A stretch of 64,000 nucleotides of DNA from Euphrasia confusa (GCA_954870475.1 OX940949.1:52421332-52485331), one strand, 5' to 3'. Numbered from the stretch's first letter, positions 36,736 through 48,059 are shown. Notes: a model not told the origin generated them from the sequence alone. Translations and numbers: made by a program.

Positions 36736-37080
36736 CGGTTCTGTTCGGTTATGTTGATATTAAAGTTGGTATGTTGATATTAAAGTTGGGTCAGTAACAC
36801 CTTAAAAGGCCTTGTTAAGGTGATAAGGTTGTCCAACTTATATTTTAACTTTAGGATCGTTAACCAATCGATGTGGGATACTATAACACTTCTCCTCACG
36901 AGTAAGTCGAAAATTCTATCGGTAGGGGTGCCAACAGTCGGAAATTTCATCAACTGGGGCATCCACATCGTATTGGGCCCGCAGGGGTGCCAACAGTCGA
37001 AAATTCCATCAATCGGGGCATCCAAATCGTATTGGGCCCGCTCTGATACCATATTAAAGTTGAGCCAGTAACACCTTAGG
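36736..37080. repeat. Direct-repeat-flanked segment with 59-bp tandem pair
   Basis: ATTAAAGTTGRGYCAGTAAC occurs at about 36778 and 37053, flanking ~275 bp. Inside, a ~59-bp unit starting AGGGGTGCCAACAGTCG occurs twice in tandem (about 36925-36983 and 36984-37042). A related stretch, TTTAGGATCGTTAACCAATC, recurs at 37751. The sequence is typical of junk linked to LTR elements, and no gene is present. Confidence 0.6.
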
Positions 37081-38480
37081 GATAGAATTAACTTTAGTTT
37101 TTATCAGGTATAGTCCTATGGACGTTTTCGTTGTATTGCCGGAAAGCTGACATCATCTTGCCACATCAGCAAGACTTGCCAACTCAGCACTTGTATAAAT
37201 TTCAAAAATGTATTTGCTTGATCATTTGAAATAGAAATGAAATGATAACCTTTACAACTAGGTTGCGTTAGTTCGTTGTAAAAATGTATAACGTTTTTAT
37301 ATATATACGTTATAATTTGTAGTATAAATTATGAATCACATTATTAATTAATAATTATCATATTAAATAAAAATTATTCTTTAAATAAAAAATAATCAAT
37401 AAAATATAAATAAAAAATAATAATCAAATAAAAAATTATTACGCTTAATTAAAATAAAAAATTACAAAAAAACTAGTACGTATGTTTCAACTTAAAAAAT
37501 ATATATTTTACAATTTTTTTTTTTTACTTTAAAATAAGTTTTTACTACTAAAAATTAAAAATTAAAAGTTTATGCTAATCAAGAGAAATAATTTATTATT
37601 TGTATAATTTTACCTTTTAATTTTTAATAGTAAAAATATATTTTGTAATAAAAAGGTACAAGAAAAATATTTTTAAAAAGTCTAAATAACAAGTTGAAAA
37701 ATTAAATAAATAGTGTACATAATAGTGTAAATAAAAAATTATATTTGAGCTTTAGGATCGTTAACCAATCGATGTGAGATACTCTAACAGTTGACTTCGA
37801 TTTTCTCAAATGATTTTCGTAAAATATGTAAATATTGTTAAAGGCTCTGGTAAAGAGCCTTTTTCGGAGAAGACTTTGTGAAAATATCTTTTCGGAGACT
37901 TATTAAAATGGCATTTTTTATTATTAATTCATTTTATGTCATTTTATAAATAATTTTTTATATTTTTTATTTTAAGAAAAATACATAAATTTTTTATATA
38001 ATTAAAATAAGGATTCAAACTTATGTTTCATAACTCGTACCCATTTAATACGAATCGAATCACAATTTCCACCAAATAAAAATTCTCAAATGTTCAAGTT
38101 AGGGTTCTAAAAAAATTTATTTTTTTCTTCTTCTTCTTCTTCTTCTTCTTTTTCTTCCTCTGCCGCCTCTCCCTCTCCTCCTTCCCGAACTCCACCGACC
38201 GGAACGCCGCCGTCGCCTAGGACATCACCTTCTTCATCTCCTTAATTGTTCCATAAGGGTGTATTTATGGTCGAGATTTTCTGGAATTGGAGAAGGACTG
38301 GAACGATGAGACCATCTCAGCCGTTTGGATTTGCCCGTATTCCAATCGTTGTTGATTTGTTTTCCTAAAATCTGACCGGAATTAGATCCTCTCCAGGAGA
38401 ACACGTCGACGGTCCGCGAACACCAGTTTCTAAAGCGCAAAAAAAAAACGCGAAAAAAAAACAAAACTCACGAATTACCA
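37081..38480. other. AT-rich intergenic region
   Basis: No supported gene. Segment 37789-37840 resembles the flank of the Pack-MULE at 40790-40838 and 41088-41130. A (TTC)n run at 38127-38152 is followed by a GC-rich patch (38155-38225, 38270-38420) that may be a captured gene fragment I cannot identify. Confidence 0.35.
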
Positions 38481-38484
38481 AAAA

Positions 38485-38900
38485 TTATATTTTAATTAAA
38501 TATATAAAATTAATTTACATGGAATTAAATTTTAAATATTAATATAAATTTAAATTAATTAAATTATATTTAAAATACTAATACAAAGTTAATTTACATA
38601 AAATTACATTTTAAATACTAATATAAAATTATTTTTAGTAAAATTACAATTAATTACTAATATAAAATTAAATTACATGAAATTATATTTAAAATACTAA
38701 TACAAAGTTAATTTACATAAAATTATATTTTAAATACTAATATAAAATTATTTTTCGTGAAATTACAATTAATTACTAATATAAAATTAAATTAGATGAA
38801 ATTACATTTTAAATACTAATACAAAGTTAATTTACATAAAATTATATTTTAATTACTAATATAAAGTTAATTTTAATAAAATTACATTTTAATTACTAGA
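38485..38900. repeat. Left arm of a large inverted pair of AT-rich tandem arrays
   Basis: An array of ~40-bp units (consensus AAATTAYATTTTAAATACTA, ATATAAARTTAATTTACATA). The same unit in opposite orientation fills 39597-40390. Together they form an inverted repeat of arrays with a ~700-bp centre. Confidence 0.7.
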
Positions 38901-39189
38901 ACTCGGATCAGCAAAAATCATCCGTTGATTATCTTGAATGAATGGTTGTGATGTAAAGTTGACCATTGGATCAGATCAACAAACACAATCGTTGATTACG
39001 TTTGAACGGATGGCTGTGATTAATTCTTGATTTATTCATTTTTTATTTATTGAAATTAATAGATGGCTGTGATTAATTCTTATATTATTTACTTTTGAAT
39101 GGATGACTATAATTTAATTATGAATTCTAGACACACATACCTAATCATAATTGTAATATACCTAATGCAATTCTAACCCGTTTAAATTT

Positions 39190-39483
39190 GGACCTGTTCT
39201 TTTGGACTGAAACCGGCTCAACTGAATTGAACTGAACTGAAGCGATCTGAACTGAACTGAACTGAACTGATTTTTTTATAAAAATAATAATAATTTGTAT
39301 AAATTATTAAATATTTTTTTAAAAATATTAATAATATTATGACGGTAACTAGATTTTATATTTAAAATTATAGATTCAAATTATTTTTTGTTTATTTTAT
39401 TTTAATTTATTTTGAACTGAACTGAACTGAAGCGATCTTAACTGAACTGAACTGGACTGAAATTAAGTCCAAAAGAACAGGTA
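39190..39483. mobile_element. MITE of the CTGAACTGAA family
   Basis: The ends are GGACCTGTTCTTTTGGACT and, on the complement, CTACCTGTTCTTTTGGACT. AACTGAACTGAAGCGATCT words flank an AT-rich core almost identical to the copies at 20620-22200 and 58735-59047. It sits in the centre of the inverted arrays. The target duplication was not resolved. Confidence 0.7.
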
Positions 39484-39596
39484 GTATGAAGTCTCTTATA
39501 GACAATATTCATGGTATATAAGTCATCTTCTATGAAATTAGACATTGTGATAGATAGATTTTCAATACACCTAAGACTAAATGTGATATATATTAA

Positions 39597-40390
39597 TGAA
39601 ATTAACTTTATATTACCCATTAAAATGTTATTTAATGAAATTAACTTTATATTAGTAATTAAATTTCGTGAAATTAACTTTGTATTAGTAATTAAATTTC
39701 ATTATATTAGCTTTATATTAGTAATTAAAATGTTATTTTATAAAATTAACTTTATATTAATAATTAAAATGTTATATTTCGTGAAATTAACTTTATATTA
39801 GTAATTAAATTTCATTATATTAGCTTTAAATTTGTAATTAAAATGTTATTTCATGAAATTAACTTTATATTAGTAATTAAAATGTTATATTTCGTGAAAT
39901 TAACTTTATACTAGTAATTAAATTTCATTATATTAGCTTTATATTAGTAATTAAAATGTTATTTCATGAAATTAACTTTATATTAATAATTAATATGTTA
40001 TTTCATGAAATTAACTTTATATTAGTAATTAAATTTAATAAAATTAACTTTATATTAGTAATTAAATTTTATTAAATTAACTTCATGTTAATAATTAAAA
40101 TGTTATTTAATGAAATTAGGTTTATGTTAGTAATTAAATTTCATTAAATCAACTTTATATTAGTAATTAAAATTTTATTTAATGAAATTAACTTTATATT
40201 AGTAATTAAATTTCATTAAATTAACTTTATATTAGTAATTAAAATTTTATTTCATGAAATTAACTTTATATTAGTAATTAAAATGTTATTTCATTAAATG
40301 AACTTTATATTAGTAATTAAATTTCATGAAATTAACTTTATATTAGTAATTAAATTTAATTAAATTAACTTTATATTAGTAATTAAAATT
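39597..40390. repeat. Right arm of the inverted AT-rich tandem arrays
   Basis: About twenty units of GAAATTAACTTTATATTAGT + AATTAAA with optional ATGTTATTTCAT. The unit is the reverse complement of the left-arm unit at 38485-38900. The open stretch it creates on the plus strand encodes only low-complexity INFI repeats and is not a gene. Confidence 0.8.
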
Positions 40391-40524
40391 TTATTTTATC
40401 AAACTAAAAATAAAAAAATCATCAAAAGTATTTTACATCGATAAAACGATCTCGAGACCATCAAAATTTTAAAATTTTAAATGAAATTATTCTTTAGTAT
40501 ATATATATTTAAAGTTTGATAAAA

Positions 40525-40640
40525 TATTCAATCTAGTTCACTTGGTTTAACGGGAAAATAATCTAATTTTCTATGTCAAAGTCGGGACGGTCCTGGTTTC
40601 GAATCCTCAAAAACCATGAAATTTATTTTACTTGCTTAAA
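40525..40640 (+). repeat. Possible tRNA-like SINE fragment
   Basis: TAGTTCACTTGGTTTAACGG (A-box-like) and GGTTTCGAATCCTCA (B-box-like) are spaced about 70 bp apart. They are not related to the GTTGTTARCTCARTTGG family above. A full tRNA fold is not evident. Confidence 0.35.
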
Positions 40641-40659
40641 TGTGATAAGGGCAATATAG

Positions 40660-41240
40660 ACATTTCCTTTTTACTTAAGAATTAAAAAAACAAAACAATT
40701 AGAAAATACGGTTTGACTTTGTCAAGGCTTCATAAACAAATGGACTTTGAGAAAAGACCCTTTAGCCAATTATCCCAATGTTAAATTAATTACTTCGATT
40801 TTTTCAAATGATTTTCGTAAAATATCTAAATATTATAAAGGGCTAAATACACTTTGGCACCCTAGGATATGGGGTTTTTACACTTTGCAACCTGGTCGGA
40901 AAAGTTTTACCGATCAGTACCACAGTTTAAGGCATATTACAATTTATAGACATTTCCTTTTTACTTAAGAATTAAAAAAAACAAAACAATTAAAAAATAG
41001 GGTTTGACTTTGTCAAAGGCTTCATAAACAAATGGACTTTGAGAAAAGACCCTTTAGCCAATTATCCCAATGTTAAATTAATTACTGCGATTTTTTCAAA
41101 TGATTTTCGTAAAATATCTAAATATTATAAAGGGCTAAATACACTTTGCCACCCCAGAATATGGGGTTTACACTTTGCAACCTGGTCGGAAAAGTTTTAT
41201 CGATCAGTACCACAAGATAAGGCATATTACAATTTACCAC
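40660..41240. repeat. ~290-bp tandem duplication including a Pack-MULE terminal repeat
   Basis: Copy A (about 40660-40945) and copy B (about 40946-41240) each contain TAGACATTTCCTTTTTACTT, the pre-insertion flank and the first ~105 bp of the MULE terminal repeat (GGGCTAAATACACTTTG at 40840 and 41132). The duplication must postdate insertion of the element. Confidence 0.8.
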
Positions 41241-41639
41241 CTATCGGCTACCGGAACGGAATATTCAAAGGAATATTCCGGGAGTTTGGCATGCACGCTC
41301 CAGTTAAGCGTGTGAAAGTACAATTAATAATAGAGGGAAGATTATTTTAGTATTTACACAATATTAATTAAAAATGAATTGAATCCAAATGTTCATTACA
41401 CAGTTTATTCAAACCGATTAAAAAATCCCCAAATCTTCAAGAACAAAATCCCCAATCTTCAAAAACATGGTTTGAAACTATTCATTTCTGGAAATGGAAA
41501 AATCCTAAAGTTCAAAACTCCAATTTCATCTACTAATAAGAACTTTAATTCTTAATTATCCAATTTCAGTTACTAATAAGAATCCGAATTCACAATTCTC
41601 AATTATCGTCTTCAATTTTCGCGAAGATATTCTTGGATG

Positions 41640-41735
41640 GAGAAGACGGGCCCGTACTTGTCGGCGAAGGAGGATCTCCATGGCCCGAATGCTTCGCACC
41701 GCACGTCGTCGTCGTCGAGAGGTAACGCCAAGATC
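41640..41735 (-). pseudogene. Possible captured P450 fragment inside the Pack-MULE
   Basis: On the minus strand a short frame reads FGPWRSSFADKYGPVFSIQ. The string ADKYGPVFSI matches the conserved N-terminal region of cytochrome P450s (CYP82-like, usually LGxMADKYGPxFSI). Only about 20 codons match, so this is a suggestion only. Confidence 0.35.
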
Positions 41736-41993
41736 CTAGATCTGTATCAGATGCTCTTGATGGTGAAGGCTAGGGTTTGGAATTTCGCTGAGGCGCAAAG
41801 TCGTTTTCGGCCTCTTGGGCTTCTTCTTGTCGTAGCTGTAGCTGATCCCTCTGGCCTTTGCCTGGGAGTCGCGAACCTCCCGGAGGTATAGCCTGACGGC
41901 GAGGGCCCCGAACAGATTGGCCTCGGGCTTGTCGCCGTTTTCCTCGTAGGCGGCCCGGAGGTGGCCGATGAGGGCGTCGAGGCTGCCCCAGGC
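41736..41993 (-). pseudogene. Captured ALOG (LSH/OBO-type) gene fragment
   Basis: The minus strand reads, in one uninterrupted frame of 85 codons, AWGSLDALIGHLRAAYEENG, then KPEANLFGALAVRLYLREVR, then DSQAKARGISYSYDKKKPK, and stops at 41736-41738. This is the C-terminal half of the plant ALOG domain (LIGHT-DEPENDENT SHORT HYPOCOTYLS, G1, TAWAWA1) followed by its basic nuclear signal. The N-terminal half of the domain, including the zinc-ribbon insertion, is absent. The fragment lies within the Pack-MULE terminal repeats. Whether it is expressed, perhaps as antisense to a host ALOG gene, is unknown. Confidence 0.87.
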
Positions 41994-42440
41994 GTCGAGG
42001 CGTCGAGGCTTCTCCGATGAGAGGTTTTACAAATTTTCTGTAATCCATCCATCTACCCATTTTAATTACAATATAGATTTTTTGTAATTAACAAAAGTTA
42101 CGCTGATTAAGTTGTTTTTATTTTTGTTTTTATTTTTATTTATTTAATTGTGTGTAATGGAGGAAGAAGATAAAGATAGAGGGGAATAAAAAAAATAAAA
42201 AATAAATACGGATAATTGAATTAGAGTAAAATTGTAATTAGCTTTTTTTTTTAAAAAAATTTACCAAAATATTCTTCAAAACGGAATATACCAAGGCATA
42301 TTCCGATCCGGCAACTCGTAGGTACTAAATTGTAATATGTCTTATCCTGTGGTACTTATCGGTAAAACTTTTCCGACCAGGTTGCAAAGTGTAAAAATCC
42401 TATATCCTGGGGTGGCAAAATGTATTTAGCCCATTATAAA

Positions 42441-43290
42441 TTAATTTACTCTCGTCTACCTCTCTTAGCATCCTCAAATTTAAAGGTACATTAATTTTTA
42501 TAGTTTATGATTAATTGAATGAATAATTATGTGTTGCTTTGAGCTATTCGTTGAAATTGTGTACTCACTATAATTGTGTGGTTTTATTTTATTTGCCTGA
42601 GGTGCATAGTCATTAGACTCTTTAATTGTGTGCAGTATATAATTTTTATAGAAACACTGATAATTATGTTGCTTGGGCTTGTGTGATATTTACATCGTGT
42701 TATATATGTTGCTTGGGTTTGTGTGATGCTTACAGTAATTGATTAATTGAAATGAGTTACTCTATTTGAATATAGTTGAATTGTAGTGTTGTCTCTATTG
42801 TGAAATTATAAATTAGTGTTGCGTGCTATTTAAATTATGTTACATTAAACTTCCTCAATAAAAATAAACTATATGCATATTATTTAATTGTGCCTTTTAT
42901 ATTAAGCTTTATTTGAAAATTTGATGATTCTAAGTGTAAAATTTTTAATTTTTATTTTGAAATATCAAGAACGAAATTTATTTAAGTGGGGTAGTTTGTC
43001 ACACTTCGAAATTCGTTTTCAATTTGTCGATTTTATTTACAAAAACCACCTAAAACCCGCTATTTGTCACACTTCGAAATTCGTTTTCAATTTGTCGATT
43101 TTATTTAAAAAACCACCTAAAACCCGCTACTTCTAGGCTTTAATTTTTAGTTTGAAAAAAATGTTGCGGATTCGGAAAACTAATTTAACTAAAAACTAGG
43201 TATTTTTAGGCAATTTTTATTAAACATTTTAAGTAATATTTATCAATTTATTTATTAACTTTACTAGTAATACTATTATTTAAGTATTGT
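42441..43290. other. Intergenic, with a 66-bp tandem duplication
   Basis: No gene. A 66-bp unit starting TTTGTCACACTTCGAAATTC is repeated at about 42995-43064 and 43065-43130. The following 43143-43218 is homologous to 35138-35205. Confidence 0.6.
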
Positions 43291-43292
43291 TT

Positions 43293-43785
43293 ATGTAACG
43301 CTCCATAAAATTTAAATGCTTAAAGGAATTGAATATGCTACTCATACCAACAGACATCTTCTTTTTTAGTATCCTCTTATAAAAATTCCAAAGTTAAGCG
43401 TGGTGACTCTGAAATAATTCTAGGACTGAAATAATTCTAGGATGGGTGACCTCCTGGGAAGTATCTCGAGTGCCATGTGCCGACCGGAATTGCGGGAACT
43501 AAGTTGAGGGGTCGAAGCCCGACTCTGATGGGCCAGCTCGGTTACCAATGACTGCCATCGGGAGTGATATCCTGGCTCCACTGTATCAACTTGTGTCTTT
43601 TCCAGCGCACTTTGTCCTCAATCGTGCGCACCCTGGAGACTTCTCAGGGGTCACCCATCCTAAAATTATTTCAGAGCCAGCACGCTTAAATTTAGAGTTC
43701 TTATAGGATGACGCCCAAAAAATAAGATGCATATGTTGGTATGAGTAGCATATTCAATTTCTTTAAGCTTTTAAATTTTTTGGGT
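43293..43785. repeat. Inverted pair of 5S-rRNA-like (Cassandra-type) arms
   Basis: The left arm (43293-43476, +) starts TGTAACGCTCCATAAAATTT and contains AAGTTAAGCGTGGTGACTCT and GGATGGGTGACCTCCTGGGA, the 3' part of plant 5S rRNA with its internal promoter C-box region. The right arm (about 43625-43785, -) carries the same sequence reversed, with GGATGGGTGACCCCTGAGAA and AATATGCTACTCATACCAAC in common. Cassandra TRIM retrotransposons carry 5S-like sequence in their LTRs, so this looks like two LTR pieces head to head. A ~150-bp non-homologous spacer lies between. Confidence 0.75.
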
Positions 43786-44001
43786 AGAGTTTAAGTAAAT
43801 TTATTAAGTATACTTTTCATTTAATTTAAACTAATAAAATTATGTATAAGAAATCTTTTCATATTCTATGTAATTCATAATAATTATTATTATTATATGC
43901 ATGCATCTAAGACTTTTAGGATTATACGCCACATTCACCCTTATCAATTATGTTTAATAATTATCTATAAAATTATTATAATTATATACAATGTACCGTA
44001 A

Positions 44002-44010
44002 GTTTAATTG
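44002..44010. repeat. 9-bp target-site duplication, left (GTTTAATTG)
   Basis: An identical GTTTAATTG lies at 56505-56513. A 9-bp duplication is the hallmark of Mutator-family insertion. Confidence 0.85.
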
Positions 44011-44948
44011 GGCAAATTATTACTTGGACCCCTACCCCATGCTAATTTACATGGTCCCCTTTTTTATTATATAAACCCCCTTTTTTTTTTCTCCCATTTT
44101 TTTTCCTTTTTTTTTTCCTCTTCTTTTTTCTTTCTCCTCCTTTCTCCTCCTTTGCGTAACAGAAACAAACAAACAAACACAATAACCACCTCTGTGAATT
44201 GCACAGCGATTTCGATTTCACTCATCGATTTTGATCGGATATCATGGTGAATTGCAGAGCACGGTGAATTCGACGGCGATTGTAGACGGGCCTGCACCTC
44301 TGTGTGAAGTGACGGCAATTGTGAACGACCATCTCCGCGATTCGACGGCAATTCGACGGCGATTGTAGACGGCGATTCTAGCACCGCGCTTCAAGCAGCC
44401 CGATTCACCGCGCTTCAAGCAGTCCGATTGTAGACGGCGATTCCACGGCGCTTCAAAATTAGGTATATCGAAATTATAGCTCCTCTGTATTTTATAATTA
44501 CTGCTCGATTACATAATTAGGGTTCTAATTTGAGTGGTTTGTGAGATATCAGATTCTGCTATGATTTCAGTTATTTACAATTTCAGATTTCAGAATTCAT
44601 GATTTGGGTGCTATTTTGCTTTGTGCATGAGGCTTGTATTTTGTGTATGTGCACGAGGCTTGTTAATGTCAAATCATGATTCTGTAATTTGTTCTGGTTG
44701 ATTGGTAGTGATGATAGACTCTATATTGTGCAGGTTTGAGAAACTAAACTACCAGTCGAGTATTCATAAAAACAGGTTTGGCTTTATATTCATACATAAT
44801 AAGCATGAATGGGACTAAGACAAAACCACTGATAATTAGCCCTCATCACTAAAGTCCCGGTTTAAGTTTTGTCGTGTTAGGTTTCTTTGTATATGCTTCT
44901 GTATGTTTTATTAGGTTAACTTATATATAACTTTCAGATTTCCCTGAG

Positions 44949-47891
44949 ATGGATGCTATTGATTTGGATGAGTTAACTTTTGATGGTATGGATTTTATTT
45001 TTATCATCTAACTGTTATTATATTTTTTATTCATCGATCTGTTTTATGATTTTGTTATTTTTATGCATTTTTTCCAGTTGATTTCACTGGTGTTGTAGAA
45101 GGAGAATTTATTCAGATTGATTGTACACAAGAACTCATTGATGGTATGCAATCATTTGTTTTAATGCTGCTACATTTCTTCATGAATTCTATTCTATTGA
45201 ATTCTGAATTCTACTCTATTCAATCATAGTTGAATCTGATCTTTCTAATGTCCTTGGTGATGGAGTTCCTATTCCTCGTTCTGAAATCATTATTAATAAT
45301 GATGCTGAAGAAGGTAATAATGATGCTGAAGAAGGTAATAATAATGATCTTTGTACTCTTTAGTACAGTGCTTTCTACTATGTAGTGCAGTGATTTCTAT
45401 GTGGTTTCTGATTCTTTTTCTCTTAACATTGCAGGGGAAAAATTAGAAGAATATGACTTGGTTGGTGTTGTTGTTAAATCTGAAGAGGAGGCATATCAGA
45501 TGTACAATGACTATGCATTTAAGCTTGGGTTCAGTGTGCGGAAGTCAAAAATGAAGCGTAGAGCAGATGGTTCTTTATCTATGAGACGGTACTTGTGCTC
45601 TCAAGCCGGTTTGAAGCAGCAAAAGACCAAACCTGATGTATGCTTTACGAAGCTGGATGTGAGGTCTAATTGTGAAGCTCAAGTGCAGTTCCAAATCGAT
45701 AAAGACGGAGTCTGGATTGTTTCAAAGCATGTCAAAGAGCACACCCATGCCTTATGCCCACCATCCGCTAGCCACCTTTTGAGATCGCATAGAAGGATTA
45801 ACCGAAACCACATTGCGTATTTGGAGGAGTTAAAGAAAGGTGGAGTCGGGGTTGCTGATGGTTACCGGGTTTTGAAGAATCAGTCTGGTGGATCACCGTG
45901 CTTAGGGTTTGGCCTTAGGGATGCTTACAATGCATTGAACAACCCTAAGATTCTTGATGGGACGGACTCCAGCAGGTTATTAGATATCTTTAGGAATAGA
46001 CAGGCCACTGAGAAGGACTTTTTCTTTGATTTTCAGCTTGATAGCCAGTCCCGGTTGTGTAGTATCTTCTGGAGGGATGAACGCATGTTGGAGGACTACA
46101 AGGTATTCGGTGATCTGGTTGTGCATGATACGACTTACCGCACGAACAAATACGACATGATTTGTGGACCATTTGTAGGTATGAACCACCACGGACAAAA
46201 TGTCATGTTTGGTTGTGGTTTTTTGATGAACGAGACTACTGATTCTTTTGAGTGGCTGTTCAAGACCTTCTTGAGAGCTATGAATGGTTATCCTGCCACT
46301 ATAATGACTGATCAGTCTGCTGCTATGGCTGCTGCTATTTCAAAGATATTTCCTCATTCTCGACATCGTCTTTGCATTTGGCATATAGGAGAAAATTCGA
46401 AGAATCACATTATGGCACTTCGGATTAGAGAAGGGTTCATGGATGATTTTAACTATTTGCTGAAGTGTTGTGATACGATTGCTGAGTTCGAAACAAAGTG
46501 GTTGGAGTAAGTTTTCATTAATTTCAAATTTTCATTTTTTTTTATCGTTTTGCTCTAATCTGTTGTGTTTTTCATTATATATCGAATTCTAATCTGTTGT
46601 GTTGAATTCTACTCTGTTTGTTAATTAAATCTTCTCTGATATATGTCATATTCTTCTCTGTTTTGTTGTAGGCTGACTACCAGATATGATTGTGCAAGCA
46701 ATAAATGGTTGTTGAGGCTATATGCGATTAAAGATAAATGGTGTCCTGCTTTCAACAAGGGTTATTTCTCAGGAGGTGCACTGTCTTCACAAAGAAGTGA
46801 AAGCACTAATCAAGCTCTCTCTAAGAAATTGTCCAAAACTTCTGGTCTATGTGACTTTTACCACTGCTTTGAGGGTGTTGTTGCAGAATGGAGGAGCAAT
46901 GAGAAAGCCCAGGATGTGGCTTGCCTGATTGGTAAGCGAACATTGTCTACAGATGAGGGTAAAATGCTTTTGCATGCTAGAGATGTTTATACATTGAAGG
47001 CTTTTGACATGTTTGAGCATGAATACAAGAAAGGTGCTAATTCTTTTCAGTCTCTCGTTAGTGCTGATTCTTTTTGTTTTACATACTATGTTTGGAGAGA
47101 AGGTCATGAAAAGATAAAGCACACTGTGTCTTTTGGGCTTACTGATAAATATGTGAGTTGCACATGCAAGTTATTTACCGAAGTCGGTATCCTATGCTCA
47201 CATTCTCTGAGAATAATGAACATACACTGTGTTTCTGCCATTCCTGAGTTCTATATATTGAAGAGGTGGCGTAAAGATATAGTTAAGGGTCGTGAAAAGG
47301 AGAGTGATGGTCCTTCATTGAGTTCTCGACCTGAAGATTCGATGTCATCATCTTTGTGGAGAACACAAGCAAGTAGGAATGCTCTGAATTTGATTTCAAC
47401 TTGTGAATATAATAAGGATGCTCGGTTGAGTTGGGATTCAGGTTTTGAGAGTATTAGAAAGGATGTTCTTCGTTCTGTTGGGGCAGTTACCAATGAGGGG
47501 AGTTTGGGAGACACATCTTCAAGAAGTGAAATTGTTCAAAATCCAGTAAGTACGAACTTGAAGTATAAGAAACGAAACAGACAGAAGCCTACAATGGAGA
47601 AGATATGCAATCAAGTAAAAGGGAGAAGGAAAAAATCAAAAACTGCCGAGTTAAAATCCAAAATGGCTGCCCAAAATGTACAGGTAACAAAATTTCTTAA
47701 TTTTGCATTTTTTAAATATGGAGTTTTACTCTGTTTTATAATGATTTATTCTCTCTTTATATTTGTGTTTTTTCTAGGATGATTCTAGTGGTTACGTTGT
47801 GCACCCTGTTTCTGGAGGTCAAAGTTTAGAAGTTCTTTCTCCGGATACAAGTTCCAGATTTCCCGCAGTGTTACATGATTTATTTCCATGA
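44949..47891 (+). CDS. FAR1-type MULE transposase (MURA-like)
   Basis: Six exons join to about 801 residues: 44949-44985, 45078-45143, 45230-45334, 45435-46506, 46672-47683 and 47778-47891. All junctions are GT-AG and the frame is open. A FAR1 DNA-binding domain (EEAYQMYNDYAFKLGFSVRK; about residues 80-165, ending in HTHAL) precedes the MULE transposase domain. The DDE acids are D about 301 (VVHDTTYRTN), D about 362 (IMTDQSAAM) and E about 470 (SQRSESTNQ). A SWIM zinc finger follows (VSCTCKLFTEVGILCSH). FHY3/FAR1 host regulators share this architecture, but target duplications and terminal repeats make this an element-borne transposase. Exon 3 has two in-frame donors 21 bp apart (45313 and 45334). 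Confidence 0.9.
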
Positions 47892-48059
47892 TTTATATAT
47901 ATATATTTTTTCAAATGATGTGTTGATGATATTGATTTTTTTATTGTTGACGATGTTGTGATAATGACATTCTATTATTGGTTTTTATTTTTTTGAACTG
48001 TATGTTTTTATTACATTGAGAAATATGCATATAATCAGAGCAGCATGCAATACTACTTG

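Larger units (their letters stand above)
41132..42432. mobile_element. Pack-MULE, 1.3 kb, long terminal inverted repeats, 8-bp duplication
   Basis: Terminal inverted repeats of about 150 bp start GGGCTAAATACACTTTGCC at 41132 and, on the complement, GGGCTAAATACATTTTGCC at 42432. They stay similar through GCAACCTGGTCGGAAAAG to GGAATAT near the inner edge. The element is flanked by a perfect ATTATAAA at 41124-41131 and 42433-42440. The GC-rich interior (41630-42010) is captured host coding sequence. There is no transposase gene, so movement depended on an autonomous MULE. Confidence 0.88.

Noticed and set aside
39511..39801. 96-codon frame rich in INFIL repeats
   Set aside because: It is the translation of the AT-rich tandem array; period and composition follow the repeat unit.
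43393..43476. A functional 5S rRNA gene
   Set aside because: Only the 3' part of the 5S sequence is present, it carries an internal insertion, and it lies in an inverted Cassandra-like repeat, not a 5S tandem array.
44949..47891. A domesticated FAR1/FHY3 host regulator rather than a transposase
   Set aside because: The gene is enclosed by MULE-like ends and a perfect 9-bp duplication together with a Ulp1 gene, so an element-borne transposase is the simpler reading, though domestication cannot be fully excluded.
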